Positions 9,974 to 20,732 of a stretch of DNA of 64,000 nucleotides are shown piece after piece (position 1 is the first letter of the stretch; every line of letters begins with the position of its first letter). The stretch spans positions 21,585 through 85,584 of the forward strand of contig VMEE01000087.1 in the NCBI GenBank assembly GCA_009910795.1, written 5' to 3'. This DNA comes from Dehalobacter sp. CP (lineage in GTDB: Bacteria; Bacillota_B; Desulfitobacteriia; Desulfitobacteriales; Syntrophobotulaceae). The notes below the pieces were generated by a model that made no database searches, was not told where the DNA came from, and was given only the letters and a program-made list of their open reading frames with translations. The position numbers were made by a program, and so were the translations under genes.

Positions 9974-10342
9974 CTATAGTACTTCCGGTGCCAGCGAAAC
10001 GATTTTCATGTAATCCTTTTCTCTGAGTTCACGGGCAACGGGTCCAAAAATACGCGTTCCTTTCGGACTCTTGTCATCTTTGATAATAACTGCCGCATTT
10101 TCGGAGAATCGGATATATGAACCGTCTGGTCTTTTAATTTCTTTGGTAGTACGGACAACAACAGCTTTGACAACATCACCTTTTTTGACAACGCCGCCTG
10201 GTGTTGCTTCTTTAACCGCAGCAACGATGATATCACCAATTGATGCGTAACGACGTTTAGAACCACCCAACACACGGATACATAAAAGTTTTTTTGCTCC
10301 GGTATTATCTCCCACTTTAAGGGTTGATTCAGCCTGAATCAT
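9974..10342 (-). CDS. rplN: 50S ribosomal protein L14
   Basis: L14, 122 residues, of standard length, with the start [20 protein letters not shown] and the central signature ([17 protein letters not shown]). It lies at the subunit interface forming bridges with 16S rRNA. It follows rpsQ by 42 bp. Confidence 0.98.
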   Translation of the reverse strand: MIQAESTLKVGDNTGAKKLLCIRVLGGSKRRYASIGDIIVAAVKEATPGGVVKKGDVVKAVVVRTTKEIKRPDGSYIRFSENAAVIIKDDKSPKGTRIFGPVARELREKDYMKIVSLAPEVL

Positions 10343-10384
10343 TGGGCGGAACCTCCTTTCTTAGCAGCTTGATATTTCCTCGGC

Positions 10385-10645
10385 TTAGAGAATAACCGCT
10401 TTTTCAACAACTTTGACCAGTCTCCAGTTTTTTTCCTTGCTTAACGGTCTGGTCTCCATAATCAGGACGGTATCCCCTAGTCTAGCCTCGTTATTCTCAT
10501 CATGCGCCTTATATTTTTTGGTAACCTTTACTGTTTTATGATAGATTGGATGTTTTTTTCTGGTTTCAATTGCCACAACAATCGTTTTATCCATTTTATC
10601 GCTGACAACTTTGCCATATTGCGTTTTGCGCATTGTTCTTTCCAA
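10385..10645 (-). CDS. rpsQ: 30S ribosomal protein S17 (TTG start)
   Basis: S17, 86 residues, with the OB-fold core ([20 protein letters not shown]). A TTG at 10645 is preferred as start: an AAAGGAGG ribosome site lies 8 bases upstream, whereas the downstream ATG at 10633 would be 20 bases away. A longer upstream frame overlaps rpmC and is spurious. The gene belongs to the S10/spc junction after rpmC. Confidence 0.94.
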   Translation of the reverse strand: MERTMRKTQYGKVVSDKMDKTIVVAIETRKKHPIYHKTVKVTKKYKAHDENNEARLGDTVLIMETRPLSKEKNWRLVKVVEKAVIL

Positions 10646-10667
10646 TGTTTTTGCCTCCTTTCCTACC

Positions 10668-10868
10668 TTAAGCACGTTTGAGCTCGCGCTCACGGAGAAT
10701 GGTTTTGCCTCTCGCGATCCCTTTACGGACCTCTTTGATCCGCATCGGGTTATCAAGTTGTCCGGTAGCTAATTGGAAACGCAAATTGAATAATTCCGTT
10801 TTGAGCCCGTCAATCTGTTTCAGGAGCTCTTCATCGGTCATATCGGGAAAATTCTTATTCTTCGCCAT
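10668..10868 (-). CDS. rpmC: 50S ribosomal protein L29
   Basis: L29, 66 residues, a two-helix protein at the tunnel exit where trigger factor and SRP dock. Motifs [19 protein letters not shown] and the basic C-terminus are typical. The chosen ATG at 10868 makes the gene overlap the end of rplP by 14 bp, a common overlap in this operon. Confidence 0.96.
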   Translation of the reverse strand: MAKNKNFPDMTDEELLKQIDGLKTELFNLRFQLATGQLDNPMRIKEVRKGIARGKTILRERELKRA

Positions 10869-11307
10869 CTGCGCCACCTCCAACCTGTTCTTCAGCCTGA
10901 TCCTCTTTACGGACAAACTTACATTTAATCGGAAGTTTATGTGCTGCGAGCCTTAACGCTTCACGGGCAACTTCCTCAGAAACACCGGCGAGTTCAAACA
11001 TGACTCTGTTGGGTTTGATAACAGCAATCCAGTATTCCGGAGTACCTTTACCACTACCCATTCTGGTCTCAGCCGGTTTTGCAGTGATCGGCCTGTCAGG
11101 AAAGATATTAATCCATACTTTACCGCCACGCTTAATGTAACGGGTCATTGCAATACGAGCTGCCTCAATCTGCCGGTTAGTAACCCAGGCATTCTCGAGT
11201 GCCATAAGTCCATATTCACCGTAAACGACTTTAGTACCTCTCTGAGCCTTTCCTTTAAGGCTCGGACGATGTTGTTTACGATGCTTTACTCTGGTTGGTA
11301 CTAACAT
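10855..11307 (-). CDS. rplP: 50S ribosomal protein L16
   Basis: L16, 150 residues from [16 protein letters not shown], organises the A-site region and the aminoacyl-tRNA path. Conserved [16 protein letters not shown] is present. The C-terminus has an acidic extension ([15 protein letters not shown]), longer than the usual L16 end. The start is set by family conservation; an upstream extension inside rpsC is rejected. Confidence 0.96.
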   Translation of the reverse strand: MLVPTRVKHRKQHRPSLKGKAQRGTKVVYGEYGLMALENAWVTNRQIEAARIAMTRYIKRGGKVWINIFPDRPITAKPAETRMGSGKGTPEYWIAVIKPNRVMFELAGVSEEVAREALRLAAHKLPIKCKFVRKEDQAEEQVGGGADGEE

Positions 11308-11308
11308 T

Positions 11309-11968
11309 TTATAATCCTCCTTCCTCCTGAACGGACTTCTTGGTCGGAAGAACTTCTCCACGGTAAATCCATACTTTTACGCCGATTTTGCCATACGTTG
11401 TATTGGCTTCGGAAAATCCATAGTCAATATCTGCACGCAGCGTATGAAGAGGAACTTTTCCCTCGTTATACCATTCTGTACGGGCAATTTCAGCTCCACC
11501 CAGACGTCCGCTGCATGAAATCTTGATCCCTTGAGCACCTGCACGCATGGTGCGGCCTACGGTCTGTTTCATCGCTCTCCGGAAGGAAATACGTTTTTCA
11601 AGCTGCTGAGCGACACTATCAGCCACCAGCTTGGCATCCAATTCAGGCTTTTTAATTTCAACAATATTAACTGCAACCTGTTTGCCGGTCATCGTTTCTA
11701 ATGCCTTGCGCAGGTTCTCAACTTCAGCGCCGCCGCGGCCAATTACGATCCCGGGTTTTGCAGCATGAACAGATACTTTGACCCGATTTGCAGCGCGCTC
11801 TATTTCAACTTTAGGAACTCCGGCTTGTTGGAGTTTGTCGGTTACAAATTTACGGATTTTTAAGTCTTCGTGGAGGAGCTCCCTGTAGTTCTTATCAGCA
11901 TACCAGCGGCCTTCCCACGAACGGATAATGCCAATACGAAGACCTTTGGGGTTAACTTTTTGACCCAT
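11309..11968 (-). CDS. rpsC: 30S ribosomal protein S3
   Basis: S3, 219 residues from [15 protein letters not shown], has the KH-2 domain ([20 protein letters not shown]) and the C-terminal S3 domain; it forms the mRNA entry tunnel with S4 and S5. The start matches the family N-terminus, 7 bp after rplV. It abuts rplP. Confidence 0.97.
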   Translation of the reverse strand: MGQKVNPKGLRIGIIRSWEGRWYADKNYRELLHEDLKIRKFVTDKLQQAGVPKVEIERAANRVKVSVHAAKPGIVIGRGGAEVENLRKALETMTGKQVAVNIVEIKKPELDAKLVADSVAQQLEKRISFRRAMKQTVGRTMRAGAQGIKISCSGRLGGAEIARTEWYNEGKVPLHTLRADIDYGFSEANTTYGKIGVKVWIYRGEVLPTKKSVQEEGGL

Positions 11969-11975
11969 GCTTTGC

Positions 11976-12317
11976 CTATTCCTCCTTCTTATCCCCGACG
12001 ACAACGGTAATGTGACTGGTCCGTTTGCGGATCCTGTCAGCTCTTCCCTGCGCCCGGGGCATGATACGCTTTAAGGTTGGTCCTTGATCAACGAATACTT
12101 TGGTAACATACAGATCATCCGGACTCATTTCCAGGTTGTGTTCCGCGTTTGCTACTGCTGACTTCAGCACCTTGCCAACCGGTTCAGCAGATATATTCGG
12201 CGTAAATTTCAAGATCGCCATCGCTTCTTCAACTTTCTTACCGCGAATCAGATCTACAACCAGGCGCACCTTGCGAGGAGAGATACGGATAAATTTAGCA
12301 ACTGCTTTTGTTTCCAT
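11976..12317 (-). CDS. rplV: 50S ribosomal protein L22
   Basis: L22, 113 residues. The extended beta-hairpin ([20 protein letters not shown], then [17 protein letters not shown]) lines the exit tunnel and is where macrolide-resistance insertions occur in other species; no such insertion is seen. It lies between rpsS and rpsC. Confidence 0.98.
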   Translation of the reverse strand: METKAVAKFIRISPRKVRLVVDLIRGKKVEEAMAILKFTPNISAEPVGKVLKSAVANAEHNLEMSPDDLYVTKVFVDQGPTLKRIMPRAQGRADRIRKRTSHITVVVGDKKEE

Positions 12318-12337
12318 TTTTCTTTACCTCCTCTCAA

Positions 12338-12619
12338 CTAGCGTAAGCCGCTCGATTTTTCACTTCCGGCATGTCCTTTGAAAGTCCGGGTCAGTGCAAA
12401 CTCACCAAGTTTATGCCCAACCATATCTTCTGTAATATAAACAGGTACATGCTTGCGTCCGTCATGGACGGCAATCGTATGACCAATCATCTGCGGGAAA
12501 ATGGTGGATCGTCTGGACCAAGTCTTCAATACTCTCTTCTCGCCGTTTTTATTCATATCTTCCACCCGTTCTAACAAACGAGCGCTGACATAAGGTCCCT
12601 TTTTTAGAGATCTGCCCAT
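12338..12619 (-). CDS. rpsS: 30S ribosomal protein S19
   Basis: S19, 93 residues, full length (start [19 protein letters not shown]; signature [16 protein letters not shown]). It sits in the 30S head with S13. It follows rplB by 18 bp. Confidence 0.98.
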   Translation of the reverse strand: MGRSLKKGPYVSARLLERVEDMNKNGEKRVLKTWSRRSTIFPQMIGHTIAVHDGRKHVPVYITEDMVGHKLGEFALTRTFKGHAGSEKSSGLR

Positions 12620-12637
12620 TATGAGGTCTCCTTTCGC

Positions 12638-13468
12638 TTACTTCTTATCTCTACGCTTGACAATAAACTTATTGCTTTGGTTCTTCTTTTTCCTGGTCTT
12701 GGCGCCAAGGGCGGGTTTACCCCAAGGAGTAACAGGATTACGTCCAATCGGGTTACGTCCTTCACCACCGCCGTGGGGGTGATCACACGGGTTCATGACT
12801 GAACCGCGGACTGTCGGACGAATCCCAAGCCAACGGGATCTTCCGGCTTTACCGATCGTCACGTTTTCATAATCCAAGTTCCCGACCTGGCCAATCGTGG
12901 CCCGGCACTCGATATGAATCATTCTCATTTCTCCCGACGGGAGTCTGAGCGTTGCATAACTGCCTTCTTTGGCCATCAACTGAGCTGATCCACCGGCCGA
13001 ACGAACTAACTGGCCGCCTTTGCCGGGTTTCATCTCAATATTATGAATCAGTGTTCCAACCGGGATATTCTTGAGCTTTAACGTATTGCCGACTTTAATA
13101 TCAGCCTGTTCGCCGCTTACAATTTCCTGGCCCACCTTAAGTCCATTGGGAGCAATAATGTAACTTTTAAAGCCGTCAGCATAGTTCAGAAGAGCGATGT
13201 TAGCAGAACGGTTCGGATCATATTCAATGCTAGCAACCTTGGCAGGAACGCCATCTTTGATTCTTTTAAAATCTATCAGACGATAACGTCTCTTATGACC
13301 GCCGCCTTGATGACGGACTGTCAAACGTCCTGTATTATTCCTTCCAGCCTTCTTGCGCAGGGGAGCGATAAGGGAACGTTCAGGCTCATTCCTGGTAATC
13401 TCATCGAAATTCAGTACAGTCATCTGTCTGCGTCCCGGAGATGTTGGTTTGTACGATCTAATTGGCAT
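12638..13468 (-). CDS. rplB: 50S ribosomal protein L2
   Basis: L2, 276 residues, a primary 23S rRNA binder close to the peptidyl-transferase centre. The OB-fold and SH3-like domains are followed by the conserved [21 protein letters not shown] segment with its essential histidine (shown in part). It follows rplW by 26 bp. Confidence 0.98.
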   Translation of the reverse strand: MPIRSYKPTSPGRRQMTVLNFDEITRNEPERSLIAPLRKKAGRNNTGRLTVRHQGGGHKRRYRLIDFKRIKDGVPAKVASIEYDPNRSANIALLNYADGFKSYIIAPNGLKVGQEIVSGEQADIKVGNTLKLKNIPVGTLIHNIEMKPGKGGQLVRSAGGSAQLMAKEGSYATLRLPSGEMRMIHIECRATIGQVGNLDYENVTIGKAGRSRWLGIRPTVRGSVMNPCDHPHGGGEGRNPIGRNPVTPWGKPALGAKTRKKKNQSNKFIVKRRDKK

Positions 13469-13494
13469 TTTTTTCTACCTCCTTTGCCTTAAAA

Positions 13495-13782
13495 CTACAG
13501 ACCTGCAAATCCTTCAATTTTGTCGCCGGCCTTCAGGGTTACGATAGCTTTCTTCCTTGTAGGTGTCATGCCCGAATAACGGCCCTGGCGTTTTTCTTTT
13601 CCTTTAACCTTCATGGTGCGAACGTCATCAACTTTAACTTTGAACATTTTCTCTACAGCTGATTTGATTTCAATCTTATTCGCTGCAGTGCTAACCCAGA
13701 AGGAGTATTTGTTTTCCTCTACCAATCCGACCGATTTTTCAGAAATGACCGGTCGAATCAATACGTCACGAGCATCACGCAT
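13495..13782 (-). CDS. rplW: 50S ribosomal protein L23
   Basis: L23, 95 residues, docks trigger factor, SRP and SecYEG at the tunnel exit. Signature segments [20 protein letters not shown] and [17 protein letters not shown] are present. It overlaps rplD by 8 bp, so the two are probably translationally coupled. Confidence 0.98.
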   Translation of the reverse strand: MRDARDVLIRPVISEKSVGLVEENKYSFWVSTAANKIEIKSAVEKMFKVKVDDVRTMKVKGKEKRQGRYSGMTPTRKKAIVTLKAGDKIEGFAGL

Positions 13783-14407
13783 TGCTCAGCACCTCCTCAG
13801 TCCTCATCACAGCCGCCTTGGTAAATACCACAAAATCATATTTTAAAAGATCTATAACATTTAAGGCATCCGCTCTTGAGGTAAGCACTCCCTGAATGTT
13901 GCGTGCAGAGACCAGAACGTTATTATCGTCATTGTTCTCGACAACGAGAAGCGCTTTTTTATCAATTTTCAGAGCTTCCAGAAGTTTAACCATTTCTTTA
14001 GTTTTTGGCTGCTCAAATCTGATTTGATCAACTACAATCAGATTGTTGTCAATCACTTTGCTGGAAAGTGCCGAGCACAGAGCCAGTCTCTTCACTTTCT
14101 TAGGAAGCTTTTTACTATAGTCTCTCGGTTTTGGTCCAAAGACGATGCCGCCGCCTCTCCAGAGCGGTGAACGGATTGTGCCGGCTCTGGCCCGACCTGT
14201 TCCTTTCTGTTTCCAAGGCTTGCGACCGCCGCCTCTAACTTCGCTCCGACCTAATGTAGAATGGGTGCCGACTCTGGCGTTGGCCAGCTGGGCTACAACA
14301 GCGGAATGCATAACATGAGTATTGGGCTTTATTCCAAATATCGTTTCATTTAATTCCATTTCTCCAACCGGAGATCCTTGCATATTTACAACCTGTACCT
14401 TAGGCAT
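13775..14407 (-). CDS. rplD: 50S ribosomal protein L4
   Basis: L4, 210 residues. The tunnel-lining loop ([20 protein letters not shown]) and the C-terminal domain are intact. In E. coli L4 also autoregulates the S10 operon by attenuation; whether it does so here is unknown, though the rpsJ-rplC gap is long and structured. Confidence 0.98.
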   Translation of the reverse strand: MPKVQVVNMQGSPVGEMELNETIFGIKPNTHVMHSAVVAQLANARVGTHSTLGRSEVRGGGRKPWKQKGTGRARAGTIRSPLWRGGGIVFGPKPRDYSKKLPKKVKRLALCSALSSKVIDNNLIVVDQIRFEQPKTKEMVKLLEALKIDKKALLVVENNDDNNVLVSARNIQGVLTSRADALNVIDLLKYDFVVFTKAAVMRTEEVLSNA

Positions 14408-14431
14408 TGCTTTTTCCTCCTTTCTTACGGA

Positions 14432-15061
14432 TTATTTCGCTTTAACCGATTTTTTCAGTATCAGCAGGCTTTTTTTAGCACCAGGTACGCATCCTCGAAT
14501 AAGGATGTAGTTTTTATCAGTATCAACCCTTACAACTTCAAGGTTTTGAACCGTAACTCTTTCTCCGCCCATCCGTCCAGGTAAATTTCTTCCCTTGAAA
14601 ACACGAGCCGGCCCTTTCGCGCCCATGGAACCTGTACGATGATGATATTTTGATCCATGACCCATGGGTCCGCGGCGGGATCCATGACGCTTATGCATAC
14701 CAGCAAAGCCCTTACCCTTGGAAGTCCCAACTACATCAATTTTGTCCCCGACTGCAAAGACATCCGCTTTGATTTCCTGACCAACTTCATAGGAATCTGC
14801 TTCAGCAGTTCTGAATTCCTTGATAAAGCGCATGAATTTGACACCGGATTTCTTGAAATGACCTTTTTCAGGCTTGTTTGCCAGATTTTCTCTTTTTTCA
14901 TCAAATCCAACCTGAATTGCGTTATAACCGTCTGAAGCTTCAGTTTTTTTCTGCAGGACATAACAAGGACCAGCCTGAACAACAGTTACCGGAATCACTT
15001 TTCCGTCTTCTGCAAAAATTTGGGTCATACCCACTTTTTTACCCAGAATTCCTCTAGACAC
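14432..15061 (-). CDS. rplC: 50S ribosomal protein L3 (GTG start)
   Basis: L3, 209 residues, starts at a GTG (15061) reading [16 protein letters not shown], with AGGAGG 7 bases upstream. The upstream in-frame extension is not conserved and is rejected. The central W/R-rich loop region ([19 protein letters not shown]) reaches toward the peptidyl-transferase centre. Confidence 0.96.
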   Translation of the reverse strand: MSRGILGKKVGMTQIFAEDGKVIPVTVVQAGPCYVLQKKTEASDGYNAIQVGFDEKRENLANKPEKGHFKKSGVKFMRFIKEFRTAEADSYEVGQEIKADVFAVGDKIDVVGTSKGKGFAGMHKRHGSRRGPMGHGSKYHHRTGSMGAKGPARVFKGRNLPGRMGGERVTVQNLEVVRVDTDKNYILIRGCVPGAKKSLLILKKSVKAK

Positions 15062-15241
15062 GACGCCACCTCCTGTACACTTTGAAGTGCACCGTCTGAA
15101 ACGGGGCACGAGAGTGTAATCAATTAATATATTATATGCGTTTAGCAACACTTACCCCCAAAGGTGTTCCACACCTCCGGGTGTTTCGTGTCACAAACAT
15201 ATCTATTTTACCACATATTCTAGAAAAACGCCAGACTTTAA
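15062..15241 (-). promoter_or_regulatory. Structured rpsJ-rplC intergenic leader
   Basis: This 180-bp gap is far longer than the other gaps of the S10 operon. On the minus strand it holds a perfect GGTGT-GGA-ACACC hairpin, a CACC-CGGA-GGTG alternative that uses the same bases, and a GTGCACTTCAAAGTGTAC-type palindrome just before the rplC ribosome site. The mutually exclusive pairings would suit an internal leader controlling rplC onward. This is inference from pairing only. Confidence 0.4.
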
Positions 15242-15547
15242 TTATAATTTAATTTCGATATCTACACCGGAAGGCAGATCCAGTCTCATCAGTGCATCCA
15301 CTGTTTTCGAGGTAGGATCAATGATATCGATCAATCTCTTGTGCGTTCTCATTTCAAACTGTTCGCGAGAATCCTTGTTGACATGCGGAGAACGTAAAAT
15401 AGTGTAAATACTCTTTTCTGTCGGAAGGGGTATTGGCCCATTAACGCTCGCACCGGTTCTTTTCGCGGTATCAACAATTCTTTCTGCCGACTGATCAAGC
15501 GTTTTGTGGTCAAAGGCCTTCAGCCGAATTCTAATCTTTTGGTTCAT
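15242..15547 (-). CDS. rpsJ: 30S ribosomal protein S10
   Basis: S10, 101 residues, with [20 protein letters not shown] and the C-terminal [12 protein letters not shown]10 is both a head protein of the 30S subunit and NusE, the transcription-antitermination partner of NusB. It starts the S10 operon, 210 bp after tuf. Confidence 0.98.
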   Translation of the reverse strand: MNQKIRIRLKAFDHKTLDQSAERIVDTAKRTGASVNGPIPLPTEKSIYTILRSPHVNKDSREQFEMRTHKRLIDIIDPTSKTVDALMRLDLPSGVDIEIKL

Positions 15548-15757
15548 TTCTTTACCTCCTAAATAGTTCGCCTGTTATACAGGACTATTGGCGCAAAAAT
15601 TCCCTGCCTTACGGCGGAGTCACCGAAGACAGCAACCTTTTGCGTAGAGAGCATCCTCGCTCCTTGGCATCCTTGGCACTCGACATCAGCTCATCCGTGA
15701 GCGTCAGGGAAGCTGCGCAGACAATCTCCGGCAGCTTCCCTTGATATCAACAGCTAA
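15548..15757. other. tuf-rpsJ spacer with hairpin
   Basis: The gap contains a 10-bp inverted repeat (GGGAAGCTGC at 15707-15716 and its partner at 15731-15740, 14-nt loop) just after the tuf stop. About 90 bp of GC-richer repetitive DNA follows (GGCATCCTTGGCACTCG-type words). The hairpin lacks a T-run, so it is a weak terminator at best. No coding frame with a ribosome site is seen. Confidence 0.4.
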
Positions 15758-16960
15758 TTATTCGACAACTTTGGCTACAACGCCGGATCCAACAGTACGT
15801 CCGCCTTCACGTATAGCGAAGCGGAGCCCCTCTTCCATAGCAATCGGGGTGATCAGTTCGCACTCGATGGATACGCGGTCACCAGGCATAATCATTTCTG
15901 TACCTTCTGGGAGTCTGATTACGCCGGTAACGTCAGTTGTTCTGAAGTAAAACTGAGGACGGTAATTATTAAAGAAAGGAGTATGACGTCCACCTTCTTC
16001 TTTACTCAGAATGTATACTTCACCGCTAAACTTCGTATGCGGTTTAATACTTCCTGGTTTAGCCAGAACCTGTCCGCGCTCAATGTCTTTACGCTCAACA
16101 CCACGCAGCAGCGCGCCGATATTGTCGCCGGCCTGAGCCTGATCAAGCAGTTTACGGAACATTTCTACGCCTGTGCAAACACTCTTACGCGGTTTTTCAG
16201 AAAGACCAACGATTTCAATTTCATCGCCGACTTTAAGAATGCCACGCTCTACACGTCCGGTAGCAACCGTACCACGTCCTGTAATGGTGAAAACGTCTTC
16301 TACAGGCATCAAGAACGGTTTGTCGACAGCGCGCTCCGGCTGAGGAATATAGCTGTCAACAGCATCCATCAGATTCCAGATCTTTCCACACCATTCGCAC
16401 TCTCTCTGGCCGCATCCGCACTCCAGAGCTTTGAGTCCGGAACCGGGAATAACAGGAATGTCATCACCAGGGAACTCATATTCACTTAACAGCTCACGAA
16501 CTTCCATTTCAACCAGTTCGAGAAGTTCAGGATCATCAACCATATCAACCTTGTTCAGCCATACAACGATGTAAGGCACACCTACCTGACGGGCAAGTAG
16601 AATGTGTTCACGCGTCTGAGGCATCGGGCCGTCAGCAGCGGATACAACCAGGATGGCGCCGTCCATCTGAGCAGCACCGGTGATCATGTTTTTAACATAG
16701 TCGGCATGGCCTGGGCAGTCAACGTGCGCATAGTGACGGTTAGCCGTTTCATACTCAACGTGAGCAGTAGAAATCGTAATTCCGCGTTCACGCTCTTCAG
16801 GCGCTTTGTCGATCTGATCAAATGCAGTTGCTACAGCACCGCCGACCTTGGACAAAACGAATGTAATCGCAGCAGTCGTTGTTGTTTTACCATGGTCAAC
16901 GTGGCCAATTGTGCCTACGTTAACGTGCGGTTTGGAACGGTCAAATTTTTGTTTACCCAT
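15758..16960 (-). CDS. tuf: Elongation factor Tu with Cys-rich insert
   Basis: EF-Tu, 400 residues, delivers aminoacyl-tRNA to the ribosome. GTPase motifs: GHVDHGKT at 19-26, DCPGH at 81-85, NKVD at 136-139. Domains II and III are complete (ends [11 protein letters not shown]). Residues 181-191 form a four-cysteine cluster, [11 protein letters not shown], at the end of the G domain where most EF-Tu proteins have a shorter cysteine-free loop. The spacing suggests a possible metal or redox site. It follows fusA by 59 bp. Confidence 0.98.
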   Translation of the reverse strand: MGKQKFDRSKPHVNVGTIGHVDHGKTTTTAAITFVLSKVGGAVATAFDQIDKAPEERERGITISTAHVEYETANRHYAHVDCPGHADYVKNMITGAAQMDGAILVVSAADGPMPQTREHILLARQVGVPYIVVWLNKVDMVDDPELLELVEMEVRELLSEYEFPGDDIPVIPGSGLKALECGCGQRECEWCGKIWNLMDAVDSYIPQPERAVDKPFLMPVEDVFTITGRGTVATGRVERGILKVGDEIEIVGLSEKPRKSVCTGVEMFRKLLDQAQAGDNIGALLRGVERKDIERGQVLAKPGSIKPHTKFSGEVYILSKEEGGRHTPFFNNYRPQFYFRTTDVTGVIRLPEGTEMIMPGDRVSIECELITPIAMEEGLRFAIREGGRTVGSGVVAKVVE

Positions 16961-17019
16961 TGAAGTTTCACTCCTTAAAAAAAATTTAAAATTGATATGA
17001 TTTGCAGCTAATTTCTATA

Positions 17020-19098
17020 TTAAGCCCCCTGCCTCTTGGCAATGATGCCTTCGGCAATATTCTTGGGCACTTCCTCATAGTGGTCAGTCTGCATGCTATA
17101 TACACCCCTACCTTGGGTGCGGGAACGGAGTTCCGTTGAATAACCAAACATTTCCGAGAGAGGTACGAAACCGCGAATAATCTGGGCGCCCGAACGGGTT
17201 TCCATTCCTTCGATTCTTCCTCTTCTCGAGTTAAGGTCACCAATGACGTCTCCCATATATTCTTCAGGAACCGTTACTTCAACTCTCATCATAGGTTCAA
17301 GAATTGCCGGATCTGCCTTCATTGCCGCAGCTTTAAATGCCATAGAACCAGCTATTTTGAAAGCCATTTCCGAAGAGTCTACATCATGGTATGAGCCATC
17401 AACTACCGTAGCCTTAACATCCAAAACTGGATAACCCGCGAGAATTCCATTTTGTAATGCTTCCTCAATACCCGCTCCAATTGGACTGATGTATTCTTTA
17501 GGAATAGATCCTCCAACGATTTTGCTTTCGAAAACAAAACCTGAACCAGGTTCAAGAGGTTGGAATTCGACCCAGCAATGTCCATACTGTCCACGTCCGC
17601 CGGACTGTCTTACATATTTACCTTCAGCTTTGACAGTCTTACGGATCGTTTCTTTATAGGCAACCTGCGGACGACCGACATTACAATCGACTTTAAATTC
17701 TCTCATCAGTCTATCTACGATAATCTCCAGATGAAGTTCTCCCATCCCAGAAATAATTGTCTGTCCAGTCTCTTCGTCTGTGCGCATTTTGAAAGTAGGA
17801 TCTTCTTCAGCGAGCTTCGCAAGCGAACCACCAAGTCTCTCCTGGTCAGCTTTCGTTTTCGGCTCAATCGAGATATGGATAACGGGTTCGGGGAATACCA
17901 TCGCTTCAAGAATAATTGGATTTTTCTCATCACACAGGGAATCTCCGGTACTGACATCTTTAATTCCGACAGCTGCTGCAATATCTCCAGCGCGGACTTC
18001 ATCAACATCCTCCCGGTGATTGGCGTGCATTCTCAGAATTCGGCCAATTCTTTCCTTCTTACCCTTCGTCGAGTTCGTGATATAAGAACCCGCGCTGAGC
18101 GTTCCGGAATAAACGCGGAAGAACGTCAATTTTCCGACATAAGGATCCGACATAATTTTAAATGCCAATGCTGAAAAAGGTGCGTTATCATCGGAATGAC
18201 GCACGTCTTCCTCACCGGTATCCGGATCGACACCTTTAATAGCAGGCACATCGAGTGGTGACGGCATATAATCGACAACAGCGTCAAGCAAAGGTTGAAC
18301 CCCTTTGTTCTTGAAAGATGATCCGCATAAAACCGGGATAAATTTCAATCCAATTGTACCTATGCGAATTGCGTTCTTAATTTCTTGTTCAGTAATATCT
18401 CCGCCCTCAAGATACTTTAACATCAATTCTTCATCGACATCGGAAACCGCTTCCAGTAATTTTTCACGGTACTCCATTGCCAGTGAAACCATGTCTTCAG
18501 GGATTTCGGATACATCACTTGCTGTCCCGAGGTCATCCGTGTACACTGTTGCTTTCATGGTAACCAAATCCACAATCCCGCTAAATTTGTCTTCAGTTCC
18601 AATCGGAAGCTGAATAGGAACAGGATTTGATCCCAGGCGGTCAACAATCATGGAAACTCCACGGAAAAAATCCGCACCGACTCTGTCCATCTTATTTATA
18701 TAAGCGATACGAGGTACACCGTATTTGTCGGCCTGGCGCCAAACTGTTTCCGACTGAGGCTCAACACCGCCAACTGAACAGAACACCGCTACAGCGCCGT
18801 CCAGTACACGCAGAGAGCGCTCGACCTCAACGGTAAAATCAACGTGCCCGGGTGTGTCGATGATATTAACATTGTGCCCTTTCCATTGACAGGTGGTAGC
18901 TGCAGAAGTAATGGTAATCCCACGCTCCTGCTCCTGAACCATCCAATCCATCGTGGCAGCACCATCATGCACTTCACCGATTTTATGAACACGGCCAGTG
19001 TAAAATAAGATGCGCTCTGTGGTTGTGGTCTTTCCAGCATCAATATGCGCCATGATGCCGATATTCCGAGTTTTCTCCAAGGGAACTTGCCTTGCCAC
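17020..19098 (-). CDS. fusA: Elongation factor G
   Basis: EF-G, 692 residues, catalyses GTP-driven translocation. The P-loop (AHIDAGKT at 17-24), switch II (DTPGHVDF) and all five domains are present, including the domain IV loop region. The start is a GTG at 19098 with a GAAAGG site upstream. It lies between rpsG and tuf in the str operon order rpsL-rpsG-fusA-tuf. Confidence 0.98.
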   Translation of the reverse strand: MARQVPLEKTRNIGIMAHIDAGKTTTTERILFYTGRVHKIGEVHDGAATMDWMVQEQERGITITSAATTCQWKGHNVNIIDTPGHVDFTVEVERSLRVLDGAVAVFCSVGGVEPQSETVWRQADKYGVPRIAYINKMDRVGADFFRGVSMIVDRLGSNPVPIQLPIGTEDKFSGIVDLVTMKATVYTDDLGTASDVSEIPEDMVSLAMEYREKLLEAVSDVDEELMLKYLEGGDITEQEIKNAIRIGTIGLKFIPVLCGSSFKNKGVQPLLDAVVDYMPSPLDVPAIKGVDPDTGEEDVRHSDDNAPFSALAFKIMSDPYVGKLTFFRVYSGTLSAGSYITNSTKGKKERIGRILRMHANHREDVDEVRAGDIAAAVGIKDVSTGDSLCDEKNPIILEAMVFPEPVIHISIEPKTKADQERLGGSLAKLAEEDPTFKMRTDEETGQTIISGMGELHLEIIVDRLMREFKVDCNVGRPQVAYKETIRKTVKAEGKYVRQSGGRGQYGHCWVEFQPLEPGSGFVFESKIVGGSIPKEYISPIGAGIEEALQNGILAGYPVLDVKATVVDGSYHDVDSSEMAFKIAGSMAFKAAAMKADPAILEPMMRVEVTVPEEYMGDVIGDLNSRRGRIEGMETRSGAQIIRGFVPLSEMFGYSTELRSRTQGRGVYSMQTDHYEEVPKNIAEGIIAKRQGA

Positions 19099-19161
19099 TT
19101 ATTATCAGCCTTTCTATCCAGATAAATAAACTCTAAAGTACCCCCAAGCTAATCATTGTGA

Positions 19162-19647
<486 letters not shown>

Positions 19648-19715
19648 CTAAAAACACTGCAATAAAATAGAGTGCAACCAAAATATAACATATTTTAGGC
19701 TACGATACTTATACA

Positions 19716-20135
19716 TTATTTTTTCTTAGGTCTCTTGGCCCCATACTTGGAACGAGCCTGACTACGGTTTTGAACACCGGTTGTATCCAATGCCCCACGA
19801 ACGATATGATAACGTACGCCCGGAAGATCCTTAACACGGCCTCCACGAACCAGAACTACGGAGTGTTCCTGAAGGTTATGGCCGATTCCAGGAATATACG
19901 TGGTTATTTCAATGCCATTGGTCAGGCGGACACGGGCTACCTTTCTCAGAGCAGAATTCGGTTTTTTAGGTGTTGTGGTATACACTCTCGTACATACCCC
20001 TCTCTTTTGTGGAGAACCACCCGAAGGAAAATCCTTGCGTTTCAGCGAATTATGTCCCCATTGCAGAGCAGGAGCGGTCGATTTTGTAATAACCTTTTCT
20101 CTCCCTTTGCGGATAAGCTGATGAATTGTCGGCAT
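19716..20135 (-). CDS. rpsL: 30S ribosomal protein S12
   Basis: S12, 139 residues, the decoding-centre protein where streptomycin resistance maps. The [16 protein letters not shown] loop carries the wild-type K (the usual K43) and the [10 protein letters not shown] segment is intact, so the sequence predicts sensitivity at this locus. Length matches the Bacillus form (138) rather than the E. coli form (124). Confidence 0.98.
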   Translation of the reverse strand: MPTIHQLIRKGREKVITKSTAPALQWGHNSLKRKDFPSGGSPQKRGVCTRVYTTTPKKPNSALRKVARVRLTNGIEITTYIPGIGHNLQEHSVVLVRGGRVKDLPGVRYHIVRGALDTTGVQNRSQARSKYGAKRPKKK

Positions 20136-20215
20136 AACTGCACCTCCTTCCTGTAATAATTATTCTACAAAAATCAGATGGTTTTTGGCAACCAAGAAAG
20201 CTGTTTATAGGAACC

Positions 20216-20467
20216 CTAGTCATTCAGAATGGCTGCGACTGCAGCACCCACTTTAATACCACAGGCTTTACCCAATTCAGTCATCGTAGGAACTTCCTTG
20301 ATTTCAATTTGTCTGACAGCACACATCTCCAGGATCGGGCGAAGAAGCTTTTTATCTGCATCCTTGGCAAGATAAATACTGCCGACTTCGCCTTTCTCCA
20401 GCGCCCGGCTGGTTTGTTTAAGACCAACCACAACTCTTTGCGTTTTTTTTATAGATTCATCAAGCAT
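20216..20467 (-). CDS. rplGB: L7Ae-family ribosomal protein (YbxF-like)
   Basis: An 83-residue protein of the L7Ae/L30e/S12e fold, as in Bacillus YbxF, encoded between rpoC and rpsL. Members bind kink-turn RNA. The core TSRALEKGEVGSIYLAKDAD, then the EMC segment and KACGIKVGAAVA, match the family. In Bacillus YbxF binds K-turns but is not essential. Position and length make the assignment firm; the cellular RNA target is unknown. Confidence 0.9.
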   Translation of the reverse strand: MLDESIKKTQRVVVGLKQTSRALEKGEVGSIYLAKDADKKLLRPILEMCAVRQIEIKEVPTMTELGKACGIKVGAAVAAILND

Positions 20468-20593
20468 TTTAAAATGCTCTCCTCCCCTATCCTAAAATCA
20501 GACTATATTATTTTAGCAGTCACCTATTACTGTGTCAAGAATACAATTAGCTTGGCTTCGCTGTTAAACTATTAAACTGCTTTGCTCGGGTTT

Positions 20594-20698
20594 GTTACCG
20601 TAATGGACGGCCGCTTTCGGTCATTGTGTCATCCTTGACACAAAATCCCGCGCTCCGCATCCATGCTCCGCTTGGTGCCGGCCATCCATTACGGTAAC
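20594..20698. repeat. Long imperfect inverted repeat between rpoC and rplGB
   Basis: GTTACCGTAATGGACGGCC (20594-20612) pairs with GGCCATCCATTACGGTAAC (20680-20698) with one mismatch. Inside is a second hairpin, TGTGTCA-TCCT-TGACACA, and repeated GCTCCGC words. No T-run follows. The architecture resembles a BIME/REP-type or miniature element, or a structured leader upstream of the L7Ae-like gene's 3' neighbour rpoC. Confidence 0.6.
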
Positions 20699-20732
20699 TT
20701 AATATGCAGCTTGCTTCTATGAAATCGTAGTG

